In this document: positions 6,890 to 14,929 of the stretch, piece by piece
Numbering within the stretch: position 1 is the stretch's first letter
Layout: every line of letters begins with the position of its first letter
NCBI GenBank assembly: GCA_900318115.1
Contig: ONJJ01000045.1
Coordinates: 1 to 40,020, forward strand
From: an uncultured Prevotellaceae bacterium
Lineage (GTDB): Bacteria; Bacteroidota; Bacteroidia; Bacteroidales; Bacteroidaceae
DNA: 40,020 nucleotides
Direction of reading: 5' to 3'
The notes under the pieces: generated by a model
What the model was told of the DNA's origin: nothing
Database searches by the model: none
Seen by the model: the letters and a program-made list of their open reading frames with translations, nothing else
Position numbers and translations under genes: made by a program

Positions 6890-8404
6890 CTATTTTAGTA
6901 TTGTATGAATATGCTGTTCACGGTGTGTGAGGTCCACGACTATTCCGTATTTGTCGTGCAGGTGTTCTGCCAGGTGCTGTGCACTGTACACTGAGCGGTG
7001 CTGTCCGCCGGTGCATCCGAAGGAAAACATGAGGTCCGTGAAGCCACGCTGGAGATAGCGTTCTACGTGGGCATCGGCCAGTCGATAGACCGAGTCGAGG
7101 AACGTCAGTATCTCCCCGTCCTCTTCCAGGAAGCGGATGACCGGTTCGTCCAAGCCCGTCAGTTGTTTGTACGGCTCATAGCGCCCGGGGTTGTGCGTGG
7201 AGCGGCAGTCAAAGACATATCCGCCGCCATTGCCGCTGGTGTCCTCGGGGATGCCACGTTTGTAGGAGAAGGAGAAGATGCGGACGGTGAGAGAAGACCC
7301 ACCCCCCAAACGAGTCCAGCCGGAACACTCAGACCCACCCCCCGCCCTCCCTGTGAGGGAGGGAGTTGATACCTGTGAAGGTTGTTTCTTTTCACTCTGG
7401 CTTATGTATTTTGCTGCCAATTTCTCCAGCACACCTCTCATATACTCATACGGGCATCCATCCTCTTCCTGCAGGAGGACGCGGAGGTTATCCAGGGCCG
7501 GGGGTATGCTGTCCAAGAAATGCTGCTTGCGCTCGAAGAAACCACGGTAGCCATAGGCACCCAGGACCTGCAGGAGGCGGAAGAGGACAAACAGACGCAG
7601 GCGCTGGCGGAAACGAGCCTCATCGACCTCCACGTAATGACGGAGGTTCTCCAGGTAAACGCCTATGAGTTCCTCGCGCAGCTCAGGACTATAGCGCGCC
7701 GAAGCCTGCCAGAGGAAACTGGCGAGGTCATACTGCACGGGGCCGCGGCGGCCACCTTGGAAATCAATGAAATGCGGATTGCCGGCGGCATCCAGCATCA
7801 CGTTGCGAGCCTGGAAGTCGCGGTAGAGAAAAGCCTGCTCATCCGATGCCACCAGGTCGCGGGCAAAGCGCTGGAACTCCCGCTCCAGACGCACCTCGTG
7901 GAAATCCACGCCCGAGGGCTTCAGGAAGGAGTACTTGAAGTAATTGAGGTCGAAATGAACGTTCATCTCATCCATCTCGGCCTGGGGATAGCAATGGGAA
8001 AAATCCAAACCTTCGGCACCCCGGATCTGCAATGCCGGCAGCATGGCGATGGTGCGGCGCAGCAATTCCCGCTCCTCTTCAGAGTAACGTCCTCCCGCAG
8101 CACGTCCACCGCTGAGGGCATCGAAGAGCGAGCGCGCCCCGAGGTCTTCCTGAAGATAGCGGAGACCATCGGAGGAGACTGCCAGCACCCGCGGTACGGG
8201 CAGGTCCTGACTACAGAAATGATCGGACAGATAACAGAAGGCATGGTTCTCCTCGAGCGAGGTGCCAATGACACCGATCACGCTCTTGCCGGCCGACGAC
8301 GTGAAGCGGACGTAGCGCCGGTTGCTACCAGAACCCGTGATGGGCTCCACCGTCTTTGGAGGAGCACCCATGAAAGTGGTATATAACGCAGTAAGTTCTT
8401 GCAC
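6890..8404 (-). CDS. Fusion of sugar-kinase-like phosphotransferase and RapZ C-terminal domain
   Basis: 504 residues. Residues 1-335 are an aminoglycoside-phosphotransferase-fold kinase related to AmgK-type cell-wall sugar kinases, with catalytic loop YRDFQARN (Asp196, Asn201) and metal-binding Asp214 in FIDFQGG. Residues 373-504 match the C-terminal domain of RapZ (FGCTGGQHRS at 462-471), which in enterobacteria senses glucosamine-6-phosphate and binds the small RNAs GlmY/GlmZ. The N-terminal NTPase half of RapZ is missing. The linker (about 345-371) is encoded by a GC-rich palindromic repeat. The start is GTG 8404. A role linking cell-wall amino-sugar recycling to signalling is plausible but inferred. 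The gene follows the ABC permease gene by 52 bp. Confidence 0.85.
   Translation of the reverse strand: MQELTALYTTFMGAPPKTVEPITGSGSNRRYVRFTSSAGKSVIGVIGTSLEENHAFCYLSDHFCSQDLPVPRVLAVSSDGLRYLQEDLGARSLFDALSGGRAAGGRYSEEERELLRRTIAMLPALQIRGAEGLDFSHCYPQAEMDEMNVHFDLNYFKYSFLKPSGVDFHEVRLEREFQRFARDLVASDEQAFLYRDFQARNVMLDAAGNPHFIDFQGGRRGPVQYDLASFLWQASARYSPELREELIGVYLENLRHYVEVDEARFRQRLRLFVLFRLLQVLGAYGYRGFFERKQHFLDSIPPALDNLRVLLQEEDGCPYEYMRGVLEKLAAKYISQSEKKQPSQVSTPSLTGRAGGGSECSGWTRLGGGSSLTVRIFSFSYKRGIPEDTSGNGGGYVFDCRSTHNPGRYEPYKQLTGLDEPVIRFLEEDGEILTFLDSVYRLADAHVERYLQRGFTDLMFSFGCTGGQHRSVYSAQHLAEHLHDKYGIVVDLTHREQHIHTILK
7295..7366 (-). repeat. GC-rich palindromic repeat inside the kinase-RapZ coding region
   Basis: ACCCACCCCCCGCCCTCCC, then TGTGA, then GGGAGGGAG (about 7333-7366), with a partial second copy ACCCACCCCCC at 7297-7308. 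It closely resembles intergenic copies at 31123-31147 and 31219-31243, and the copies in the PspC gene. It stays in frame and encodes the linker segment TPSLTGRAGGGSECSGWT. Confidence 0.75.
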
Positions 8405-8456
8405 GATAGAATGGTTTATCAGATGAGACGACCACCGGAAGGGCGGCCAGAGGATG

Positions 8457-9626
8457 CTACAATCGTTTGATCTTCCGCCGGATGGCGATGATGTTGAAGA
8501 ACGAGACCAGGATGAAGAGCGCCAGTCCTATCAGGATGGCTAAGTTCAGGCGTCCCTCCACCAACGTGGGGAACATCTGCCACAGGCGTTCCAAGTAGAG
8601 ACCACGCAGCCAGATGAGCAGCCCGAAGGCCAGCACCATCACGGCAGCATTCAAGCCGATGGTCAGCAGCTGGTAGGGCAGCGCCACGTGAGCGGGCGAA
8701 TAGCCGATGAGGAGCAGGTTCTGCAGCTTCTCGGCGTTCTTCTGCACGAGCAGGAACACGCTGAGCATCAGAATGTAGAAAGAGAGTGCACTGATGAGCA
8801 GTCCCACGGCCATCACCAGTGCTGCCACGATCTTCAGGAAATAGGTGGCCCTGCCCGCCTCGAGGCTGTTATCCTCGAGTTCATAGCCACGCTCTTGGAT
8901 GTAGCGGGCGATGGCATCGTCGGCCGGGTTGTCCACTTCGACAATCAGACGTGTGGGCTCGGCAGCGGAGGCGGGAGCCAATTCGGCGTTGGTCCGGCGC
9001 ATGAAGGTCTCGGGAACCAGCACCGTGTTCAGGCGGGTGCTGAATCCCACGACCCGTCCCTTCATCTGCCGTTCTCTGCCGTCCTCACCACGCAGGCGCA
9101 CATCCATCTGTATCAGCGAGATAAGTCCTTCGGACAGCTTGGGCAGGTTCTTCGTCTGGGCAAAGCCGAAGTTGTACAGCGCCAGATAGCTCTTGGGCAG
9201 GATGATGGGCACCTCGGAGGAGGAAGCAGGCCACTTCACATCCACGAACTCATCCGGCACACTCTCGAAGAACATATCCGTGCCCATGCTCATCCCGGCC
9301 ATCGAGATACTGCCATAGACCTGATATTGCGAAGCCGTGAAGGCCCCCACGCGGCGCACGAAGCGCTGGTCTTCCAGGTCCCGGACATCCGACGGCGTGA
9401 ACGTCTGCGCCTCGCCACTCAGGCTGGAGACGGCAGCGATGCGCTTGGAGAGAATGATATAGGTGTTCTTCATCACCCCGTCCTCGCCGGAGAATGCGGG
9501 GATGATATCTTCATAAAACTGCACGCTGAGCAGCACAATCAGCATCCCCAGGAGATTAGCCAAGAAGAAGCCTGCGAGCTGGCCCACACTGACGTGTTGG
9601 CGCAGAAGTTTCCATATAAGTTTCAT
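8457..9626 (-). CDS. FtsX-family ABC transporter permease
   Basis: 389 residues. One membrane segment near the N-terminus (about 17-38, LAGFFLANLLGMLIVLLSVQ) is followed by a large extracytoplasmic domain (about 45-260) and three membrane segments at the C-terminus (about 265-295, 310-340, 360-383). This is the FtsX/MacB permease plan. It overlaps the upstream ATPase gene by 4 bp (ATGA), so the two form a coupled transporter. Such systems often extract lipoproteins or work mechanically on the envelope rather than import small molecules; the substrate cannot be read from the sequence. Confidence 0.85.
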   Translation of the reverse strand: MKLIWKLLRQHVSVGQLAGFFLANLLGMLIVLLSVQFYEDIIPAFSGEDGVMKNTYIILSKRIAAVSSLSGEAQTFTPSDVRDLEDQRFVRRVGAFTASQYQVYGSISMAGMSMGTDMFFESVPDEFVDVKWPASSSEVPIILPKSYLALYNFGFAQTKNLPKLSEGLISLIQMDVRLRGEDGRERQMKGRVVGFSTRLNTVLVPETFMRRTNAELAPASAAEPTRLIVEVDNPADDAIARYIQERGYELEDNSLEAGRATYFLKIVAALVMAVGLLISALSFYILMLSVFLLVQKNAEKLQNLLLIGYSPAHVALPYQLLTIGLNAAVMVLAFGLLIWLRGLYLERLWQMFPTLVEGRLNLAILIGLALFILVSFFNIIAIRRKIKRL

Positions 9627-10267
9627 AGGCGATAGACTTTTTCGTAGGGTAATTCCATGTGATGACCGATGCTGGTGACGATGACGCCTGCTCCCTGACG
9701 GCGGGCCTCGTCCATCATTATCTCGCCCATCACCCGGCTGTTCTCCTTATCCAGGTGGCTGACAGGCTCGTCGGCCAGCAGGAAGTCGAAGGGTTGGCAC
9801 AAGGCACGCATGAGAGCCACGCGCTGCTGTTGGCCGAAGCTCATGCGCGCAAGCTTCACATCGCGTTTATCGCTGATGCCGAGGGCCGCGAACCAGGCCT
9901 CTATCTCGGCATCGCTCTTGTGGTGCGTCAGCTGGTTCTTGATCTGCACATTCTCCCACGCCGTGAGTTCCGGAAACAGACGCAGTTCCTGAAACATGTG
10001 GCTGAGCGAGCGCTGGCGGATGGTCGTCCAGTCGAAGCTATGCAGCTGGCGGATGTCGCGCCCGTCGAAGGCGATGGTGCCCGTGTAGTCGTGGCGGTAT
10101 CCTGTGAGGTAGGCACAGAGCGAGGATTTGCCCGTGCCGGAGGCGGCCTCTACCAGATAGAGGTGCCCTCGTTCGAATGTGACGTCCTGCAGCCAGAGAT
10201 CTGAGGCGACGTCCGTGCGCTGGGCAAAGACTTCCGGGAGGATGGTATGGAGGGTGAGGGAGGTCAT
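9623..10267 (-). CDS. ABC transporter ATP-binding protein (FtsE/LolD type)
   Basis: 214 residues, single nucleotide-binding domain. The Walker A is EAASGTGKSS (about 41-50), where the usual first Gly is Ala. The signature is ARMSFGQQQRVALMRAL (LSGGQ replaced by MSFGQ). Walker B is FDFLLADEP, with a D-loop SHLD and a His in VTSIGHH. It is first in the operon with the FtsX-like permease and the kinase-RapZ fusion. The variant Walker A and signature are unusual but occur in this subfamily of small ABC proteins; activity is likely retained. Confidence 0.85.
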   Translation of the reverse strand: MTSLTLHTILPEVFAQRTDVASDLWLQDVTFERGHLYLVEAASGTGKSSLCAYLTGYRHDYTGTIAFDGRDIRQLHSFDWTTIRQRSLSHMFQELRLFPELTAWENVQIKNQLTHHKSDAEIEAWFAALGISDKRDVKLARMSFGQQQRVALMRALCQPFDFLLADEPVSHLDKENSRVMGEIMMDEARRQGAGVIVTSIGHHMELPYEKVYRL

Positions 10268-10520
10268 GTGGAAAAAAATTAAAAATTAAAAGAGAAAAAA
10301 TAAAAATGAGAGAAAAATTAAAAAATATAAGAATATAAAAATTAAAGATTAAAAATGAAAAATTAAAAATGAGAGAAAAATGAAAAGTGAAAAGTGATAT
10401 TTTTAGTTTAGAGTTTAGAGTTTAGAGTTTAGAGTAGTATCTAAGTTTAGAGTTTTAAGTATAATGTTTAAAGTGGGGGGGGAAAATGAAAAGTGAAAAG
10501 TGAAAAGTGAAAAATGAAGG
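10268..10520. repeat. A-rich simple repeats and TTTAGAG heptamers
   Basis: 253 bp with no gene. 10270-10390 is built from near-repeats of AAAAATTAAAAATGAGAG, 10405-10435 from tandem TTTAGAG, and 10484-10515 from GAAAAGTGAAAAGTG. The same A-rich family occurs in the opposite orientation at 25467-25551, and a relative follows rho at 30215-30272. No convincing promoter for the ABC operon was found inside. Confidence 0.7.
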
Positions 10521-10522
10521 CT

Positions 10523-10585
10523 GCCCATAGGCCCTATTGACCCCATAGGCCCCATTGTCCCCATAGGCCCCATTGTCCCCATTGA
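10523..10585 (+). repeat. 18-bp tandem repeat, three and a half copies
   Basis: Copies at 10523-10540, 10541-10558 and 10559-10576, with a partial one at 10577-10585. Copies 2 and 3 are identical (CCCCATAGGCCCCATTGT); copy 1 differs at three positions. It lies just after the stop codon of the DUF4836-like gene (10589, minus strand), so it would be transcribed in that gene's 3' end. Confidence 0.85.
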
Positions 10586-10588
10586 ATG

Positions 10589-12043
10589 CTACTCTGCCAG
10601 CAGGATTTCGCGGGCGATGTTGGTGCCTCGGGGTGCAATGAGCTTGAGCTTGAATTCACCCGCATGTTCCATCTCGATATTCAGTCGTTCGAAGCGAGAG
10701 AGGACCGGTGGCAGGCTGGTTCTGGAGCCCAACTGGTTCAGCAGCGACGGGATGGCGAAGGTGGCATAGAAGCGGTTGCCCCTGATGTCGCTGCGCTCGC
10801 GACTGAGGAAATCATTCTTTTCCTGGGCTAATCCCTGCGTGGCGCCGAGGTAAAACGTCTTGTCCTGGACACCAAAATAGTAAGAGGTGACGCCCAGGTT
10901 CAGGGCAAAGTCCTGTTGTGACAGTGCCTGCACCCCGAAGAGGTTGTTGCCCCAGGCGGAGGCATCGTTCAGGAAATCGGTATTTTCCACCTGTGCGGTG
11001 ACATAGAAGCCGCCGGGAGGGGTGTCCAGCCCGATGCCGCTCAACAGCGACGACACATTTGTCAGTTCCAAGGCCACATCGCCGTCCACGGCGCGGATGA
11101 TGCGGTCGAGGTCGAAGGCGAAGTTCAACGCAAGCAGCCCCATGCGCACGGAGTTGTTTGAGCGCAGGGCATCGAGCAAGGTGGTGCCCTCGACATTCAC
11201 TGCCAGCCACGCCACGTTCTCCGCGTGGGCATAGTCCGTCAGCGTTCCCTTGACGGGGCGCAACAGGTCGTTCATGCGCTTGAGTTCGGCCTTGACGTCC
11301 TCGCTCTCCGCCAGGACATCGGCTTCTAATTCCAATTCATTGTCGTCCGTCTCCAACGTGAGGCGCAGCAGGGCATCTGCCTTGGAACCCACCTTCAGGC
11401 GCTGGAGTTCCTTGCGAGCCACGGAGGGTAATATCTCGGGCGCCACGACGGCTGCCAGGGGCTCATCGTCCCGGATGAGGGCTGCATACAACGACGATTC
11501 CATGCCGCTGTCCTTGCTTTTCTGCTCCAGCAGACGCATCATCTCCACGCGCAGCTGATCCTGACCGGCGCCCACGGCAGGTCCCATCACCAGCGCTTTC
11601 TTCGAGTCGAACGCCAGCAGCCACTGCTGCTCCAGGACCACCCACGAGTAGCCTCTCTGCTTGGTGATCTCCGAGGCATGACCCTCACGCTGGCTGGACG
11701 CGCAGAAAGCCTCGAGGTCATCGTCATCGCTGACGGCGGCTGTCACACCAATATTTCCTGATGGCGAGGTGAAGGCATAGATAGGCCGTTGCATGTCGAT
11801 GCCAATCTTCTGGTCGTCATCCCCTTCCTGATTCTGGCGCAAGAGACGGATGACATCCTTCAGGCTGAGGTCGGCATCGTGCAGGAACGAGCGGGCATCC
11901 AGGCGGGCGATGGCCGTGGCATCGTAAGGAATGGCGCGCACATACGCATCACTCATGATTCCGCGCAGTGCAAAGAACGATACCAGTCCGCCAACCACAG
12001 CGTCTGCGGCTGCCGAGTAGAGAAGTAGGTATTTCTTATTCAT
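10589..12043 (-). CDS. DUF4836-like exported protein
   Basis: 484 residues. A hydrophobic N-terminus (YLLLYSAAADAVVGGLVSFFAL) looks like an uncleaved anchor or poor signal peptide; no lipobox Cys is visible. It is followed by AIPYDATAIARLDARSFL, the opening typical of DUF4836 proteins of Bacteroidales. The remainder is a large alpha/beta protein without recognisable catalytic motifs. It is upstream of nothing closely coupled: rsmE precedes it by 90 bp on the same strand, so cotranscription is possible. The family is uncharacterised, so no function is proposed. Confidence 0.7.
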   Translation of the reverse strand: MNKKYLLLYSAAADAVVGGLVSFFALRGIMSDAYVRAIPYDATAIARLDARSFLHDADLSLKDVIRLLRQNQEGDDDQKIGIDMQRPIYAFTSPSGNIGVTAAVSDDDDLEAFCASSQREGHASEITKQRGYSWVVLEQQWLLAFDSKKALVMGPAVGAGQDQLRVEMMRLLEQKSKDSGMESSLYAALIRDDEPLAAVVAPEILPSVARKELQRLKVGSKADALLRLTLETDDNELELEADVLAESEDVKAELKRMNDLLRPVKGTLTDYAHAENVAWLAVNVEGTTLLDALRSNNSVRMGLLALNFAFDLDRIIRAVDGDVALELTNVSSLLSGIGLDTPPGGFYVTAQVENTDFLNDASAWGNNLFGVQALSQQDFALNLGVTSYYFGVQDKTFYLGATQGLAQEKNDFLSRERSDIRGNRFYATFAIPSLLNQLGSRTSLPPVLSRFERLNIEMEHAGEFKLKLIAPRGTNIAREILLAE

Positions 12044-12133
12044 GTAATCAATAATGTGTTATTTGACGACTATCGAGGTTTCGAGATTTCGGCATTTCGA
12101 GGTTCAGGTTTGGAAGCCAATGGCCTCAGGACT

Positions 12134-12889
12134 CTACCTGTTGGCCAGCCGCATCAGATGCACAGCAGCGAGTGCTGCCGTCTCCGTGCGCAGACGACTG
12201 GTGCCGAGGGACACCGACTGGAAGCCGGCAGCCTCGGCCGCACGCACCTCATCGATGCTGAAATCTCCCTCGGGGCCGATGAGCACCAAGGCAGGAGTGC
12301 GCGGCTGCAGGACATCGAGGAGGAAAGGTTTGGCGTTTGCCAGGGCATCTGCCGAGGGGGATACGTCCTCCAGAATATCCGTCATGGAATAGCAATGCGC
12401 GATGAAGCGCTGAGCGGGGAGGTCCTCACGAGCAATGAACTTACTGAAGGCTGACATCTCATCGATCACGGGCTTCCATGCCTTGTGGCTCTGCTTCATG
12501 GCCGAGATGACAATCTTCTCCAGCCGCTCGGTCTTCACCTGCCGGCGTTCGGAGAAGCGGCAGTCCAGCAACGACAGATGGTCGATGCCAATCTCCGTGG
12601 CCTTCTCCACGAACCACTCCACGCGATCCATGTTCTTCGTGGGTGCCAGTGCCAGATGAATGGTTCCTTCCCATTCAGGCTCCTGCGGCAGCCGTTGCTC
12701 GATGCGATAGCGGCAGTGGTGGCCTCCGGCCTCGGTGATGGCGGCGTGATAGAACGTTCCCCGGCCATCGACCAAATTCAGTTCGTCGCCCATGCCCAAG
12801 CGCAGTACGCGCAGCACGTGCTGTGCTTCGTCCGCAGGCAGTTGCAAGCAGTCGGGATCGGGTGTGTAGAAGAATCGGAGCTCTTTCAT
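12134..12889 (-). CDS. rsmE: 16S rRNA m3U1498 methyltransferase RsmE
   Basis: 251 residues, normal length. An N-terminal PUA-like domain (1-70, DEAQHVLRVLRLGMGDEL) is followed by a SPOUT methyltransferase domain. Hallmarks are KATEIGIDHL and the knot motifs LVLIGPEGDFS (about 203-213) and SLGTSRLRTETAAL (about 227-240). It methylates N3 of U1498 in 16S rRNA using S-adenosylmethionine. Its start overlaps the stop of the bifunctional-nuclease gene by 4 bp, showing translational coupling. Confidence 0.95.
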   Translation of the reverse strand: MKELRFFYTPDPDCLQLPADEAQHVLRVLRLGMGDELNLVDGRGTFYHAAITEAGGHHCRYRIEQRLPQEPEWEGTIHLALAPTKNMDRVEWFVEKATEIGIDHLSLLDCRFSERRQVKTERLEKIVISAMKQSHKAWKPVIDEMSAFSKFIAREDLPAQRFIAHCYSMTDILEDVSPSADALANAKPFLLDVLQPRTPALVLIGPEGDFSIDEVRAAEAAGFQSVSLGTSRLRTETAALAAVHLMRLANR

Positions 12890-13464
12890 TCCTCTGGTGT
12901 TTCGGTTTGCGGCGAGCGCTTGGCCAGTTCATCGCGCAGGCGAGAGGCGGTCTCGTAGTTCTCGGTGTCCACCGCATACTGCAGTGCATCCTCCAGCATC
13001 TTACGGCTGAGGGTGTTGATGTTCAGTGCGAAGGAGTGTTCTCCGGTGGGGTGCATGTACTGCGCCTCCAGCAACTCCTCATCAATCATGATGGGACATT
13101 TGGCCACTACGGCCATGAGCAGCCCGTCGGGAGCCTGACAGAGATCCACGCTCTGCACGTCGTCCTCCCGCTGGCCCACCACCCGGCAGAAGAATACTCC
13201 ATCCTTCAGGTGGGTCAGTTCCACATGGGTCAGTTTGATGCCGAACTTCTTCATCAGGATGACACTGATGTCGGCAGGCGACACGGGCAAAGGCAGGCTC
13301 ATGATGGTGTTGACATGAGCGCGCATCAGCATGATGGAAGCGGCCTGGGCAGAGATCAGCACGGGAAGGATGCGATCGCCATCCTTCTCCTTGAGCAGGA
13401 CCATCGACTGATCATCGCCCGCAGAAGTGCCGGCCGCAGCGTGTATGATGAGTTCCTTAAGCAC
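12886..13464 (-). CDS. Bifunctional nuclease family protein (DUF151) with C-terminal UvrB/UvrC-like motif
   Basis: 192 residues. Residues 1-135 fit the DUF151/BFN domain (MVLLKEKDGDRILPVLISAQ; ILMKKFGIKLTHVELTHLKDGVFFC). The last ~45 residues (MLEDALQYAVDTENYETASRLRDELAK) are a UVR motif, a short helical hairpin found in UvrB and UvrC. The start is GTG 13464; an in-frame stop two codons upstream rules out a longer protein. Family members in plants and Thermotoga have reported nuclease activity; the bacterial role is uncertain. It shares a 4-bp overlap with rsmE. Confidence 0.88.
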   Translation of the reverse strand: MLKELIIHAAAGTSAGDDQSMVLLKEKDGDRILPVLISAQAASIMLMRAHVNTIMSLPLPVSPADISVILMKKFGIKLTHVELTHLKDGVFFCRVVGQREDDVQSVDLCQAPDGLLMAVVAKCPIMIDEELLEAQYMHPTGEHSFALNINTLSRKMLEDALQYAVDTENYETASRLRDELAKRSPQTETPEE

Positions 13465-13484
13465 GATTTACGAATTTGCGGTTA
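13465..13484 (-). repeat. ATTTACG-type repeat in the nuclease-gene leader
   Basis: GATTTACGAATTTGCGG directly abuts the GTG start of the bifunctional-nuclease gene. Similar units occur immediately upstream of pheT (33764-33800) and dnaB (35533-35556). Confidence 0.5.
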
Positions 13485-13532
13485 TTCTATTTTTATTTAT
13501 AATGATGAAATATGGATTGACGAAACGACGGA

Positions 13533-14819
13533 TCAATGGGCAGCGGCGGCAGTTGTGGGTTTCTGGCTGTCCTTGAAGAACAAGGCAAAGAGCACCGCCA
13601 CCACCAGGGCGTAGGCAGCAAAGATGAACCAGCATGTCTGCCAGCCTGCCACCACCTCCTCGCCGGTGGCACCTGCGGCCTGCGGCGTGAAGACGTAGTT
13701 GTTGATGACCGCCTGTGCCACCAGCGTGCCAACGAAAGCACCCAGTCCGTTGGTCATCATCATGAACAGCCCCTGGGCACTGCTGCGAATGCTCTCGTCC
13801 GTCTCCTGGTTCACGAAAAGCGAGCCGCTGATATTGAAGAAGTCGAACGCCACACCATAGACAATCATCGAGAGGATGAACAACCAGACACCGCTGCCGG
13901 GGTTGCCCAGACCGAAGAAAGCAAAGCGCAGCACCCAGCCCAGCAGGGCCATCAGCACCACCTTCTTGATACCGAACTTCGAGAGGAAATAGGGGATGAG
14001 CAGGATGCACAGCGTCTCGCTCATCTGGGAGAGCGAAATCAGGATATTCGCGTGCTGAACACCGAAAGTATCACTATAAGCTTCGATGTCTCCGAAGCTG
14101 GTAATGAACGGGTTGGCATAGCCATTAGAGATCTGCAGGCAGAAGCCCAGCAACATGGCGAAGCAGAAGAACAAGGCCATGCGAGGATTCAGGAACAGCT
14201 TGAAGGCATTCAGCCCCAGAGCCTCGGACAAGGACTTGTGTTCACCCTTCTTGATCGGCATGCGAGGCATCGTCAGCGAATAGGCAGCCATCACCAGACT
14301 CAGCGCACCGCTGACCATCCACTGACCGGGAGTAGCCTGCAGGCCGCAGAGGTCCACCACCCACATCGTCACGATGAAACCAACCGTACCCCAGACGCGG
14401 ATGGGCGGGAAAGCCTTCACCGTGTCGTAGCCGGCCTTCTCCAGCGCGGCATAGGCCACGGAGTAGCTCAGCGCGATGGTCGGCATGAAGAATGCCACGG
14501 AGCAGGTGTAGAGCGCAAAGAGCGTGGAGAACTGAACGGCATCGTCTGCCTGGTAGGCATAGGCCGAGGCACCCATCATGAACAGGCCCGCCAGCGCATG
14601 GCACAGACTCAACACACGCTGACCTTCCATCCAGCGGTCGGCCAGGATGCCCATCAAGGCGGGCATGAAGATGCTCACGATACCCTGAACGGAATAGAAC
14701 CAGCCAATGTTGGCACCCAGGCCTACGCCTGCAAGATAGGTACCCATGCTGGTCAGATAAGCGCCCCAAACGGCGAACTCAATGAAATTGAGGATTGTCA
14801 GTCGAATCTTTAGGTTCAT
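13533..14819 (-). CDS. Nucleoside transporter, MFS/NHS family (NupG-like)
   Basis: 428 residues from ATG 14819; the longer frame to 14996 adds a non-conserved segment that crosses the promoter region. About 12 hydrophobic segments are visible. The N-terminus MNLKIRLTILNFIEFAVWGAYLTSMGTYL and the following VGLGANIGWFYSVQGIVSIF pattern match nucleoside:proton symporters of Bacteroidales. It should import nucleosides across the inner membrane. It is 68 bp upstream of the nuclease-family gene on the same strand, so nucleoside uptake and that protein may be coexpressed. A promoter lies 29 bp before the start. Confidence 0.88.
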   Translation of the reverse strand: MNLKIRLTILNFIEFAVWGAYLTSMGTYLAGVGLGANIGWFYSVQGIVSIFMPALMGILADRWMEGQRVLSLCHALAGLFMMGASAYAYQADDAVQFSTLFALYTCSVAFFMPTIALSYSVAYAALEKAGYDTVKAFPPIRVWGTVGFIVTMWVVDLCGLQATPGQWMVSGALSLVMAAYSLTMPRMPIKKGEHKSLSEALGLNAFKLFLNPRMALFFCFAMLLGFCLQISNGYANPFITSFGDIEAYSDTFGVQHANILISLSQMSETLCILLIPYFLSKFGIKKVVLMALLGWVLRFAFFGLGNPGSGVWLFILSMIVYGVAFDFFNISGSLFVNQETDESIRSSAQGLFMMMTNGLGAFVGTLVAQAVINNYVFTPQAAGATGEEVVAGWQTCWFIFAAYALVVAVLFALFFKDSQKPTTAAAAH

Positions 14820-14847
14820 CTTTCTTGAAATGTTTACATTTACGGCG

Positions 14848-14855
14848 CAAAAATA
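14848..14855 (-). promoter_or_regulatory. Promoter of the nucleoside transporter gene
   Basis: Minus-strand TATTTTTG matches TAnnTTTG and gives a leader of roughly 20 nt before ATG 14819. It is divergent from the GH16 promoter at 14899-14906, so the two genes share a ~110 bp control region. Confidence 0.55.
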
Positions 14856-14898
14856 CAAAAAAGTTCCCAACATCGCATGAAAAACACCAAACTTTTTA

Positions 14899-14906
14899 TA
14901 CATTTG
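14899..14906 (+). promoter_or_regulatory. Promoter of the first GH16 gene
   Basis: TACATTTG matches TAnnTTTG and is followed by CAGCGC. The start codon is at 14930, giving a short leader of about 17 nt. Confidence 0.6.
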
Positions 14907-14929
14907 CAGCGCAAAAAGCACAAACAACG

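Noticed and set aside
14795-14929. Longer starts for the GH16 gene (14795) and for the nucleoside transporter (14996)
   Set aside because: Both would read through the divergent promoter region and bury the signal peptide or first membrane segment; ATG 14930 and ATG 14819 are preferred.
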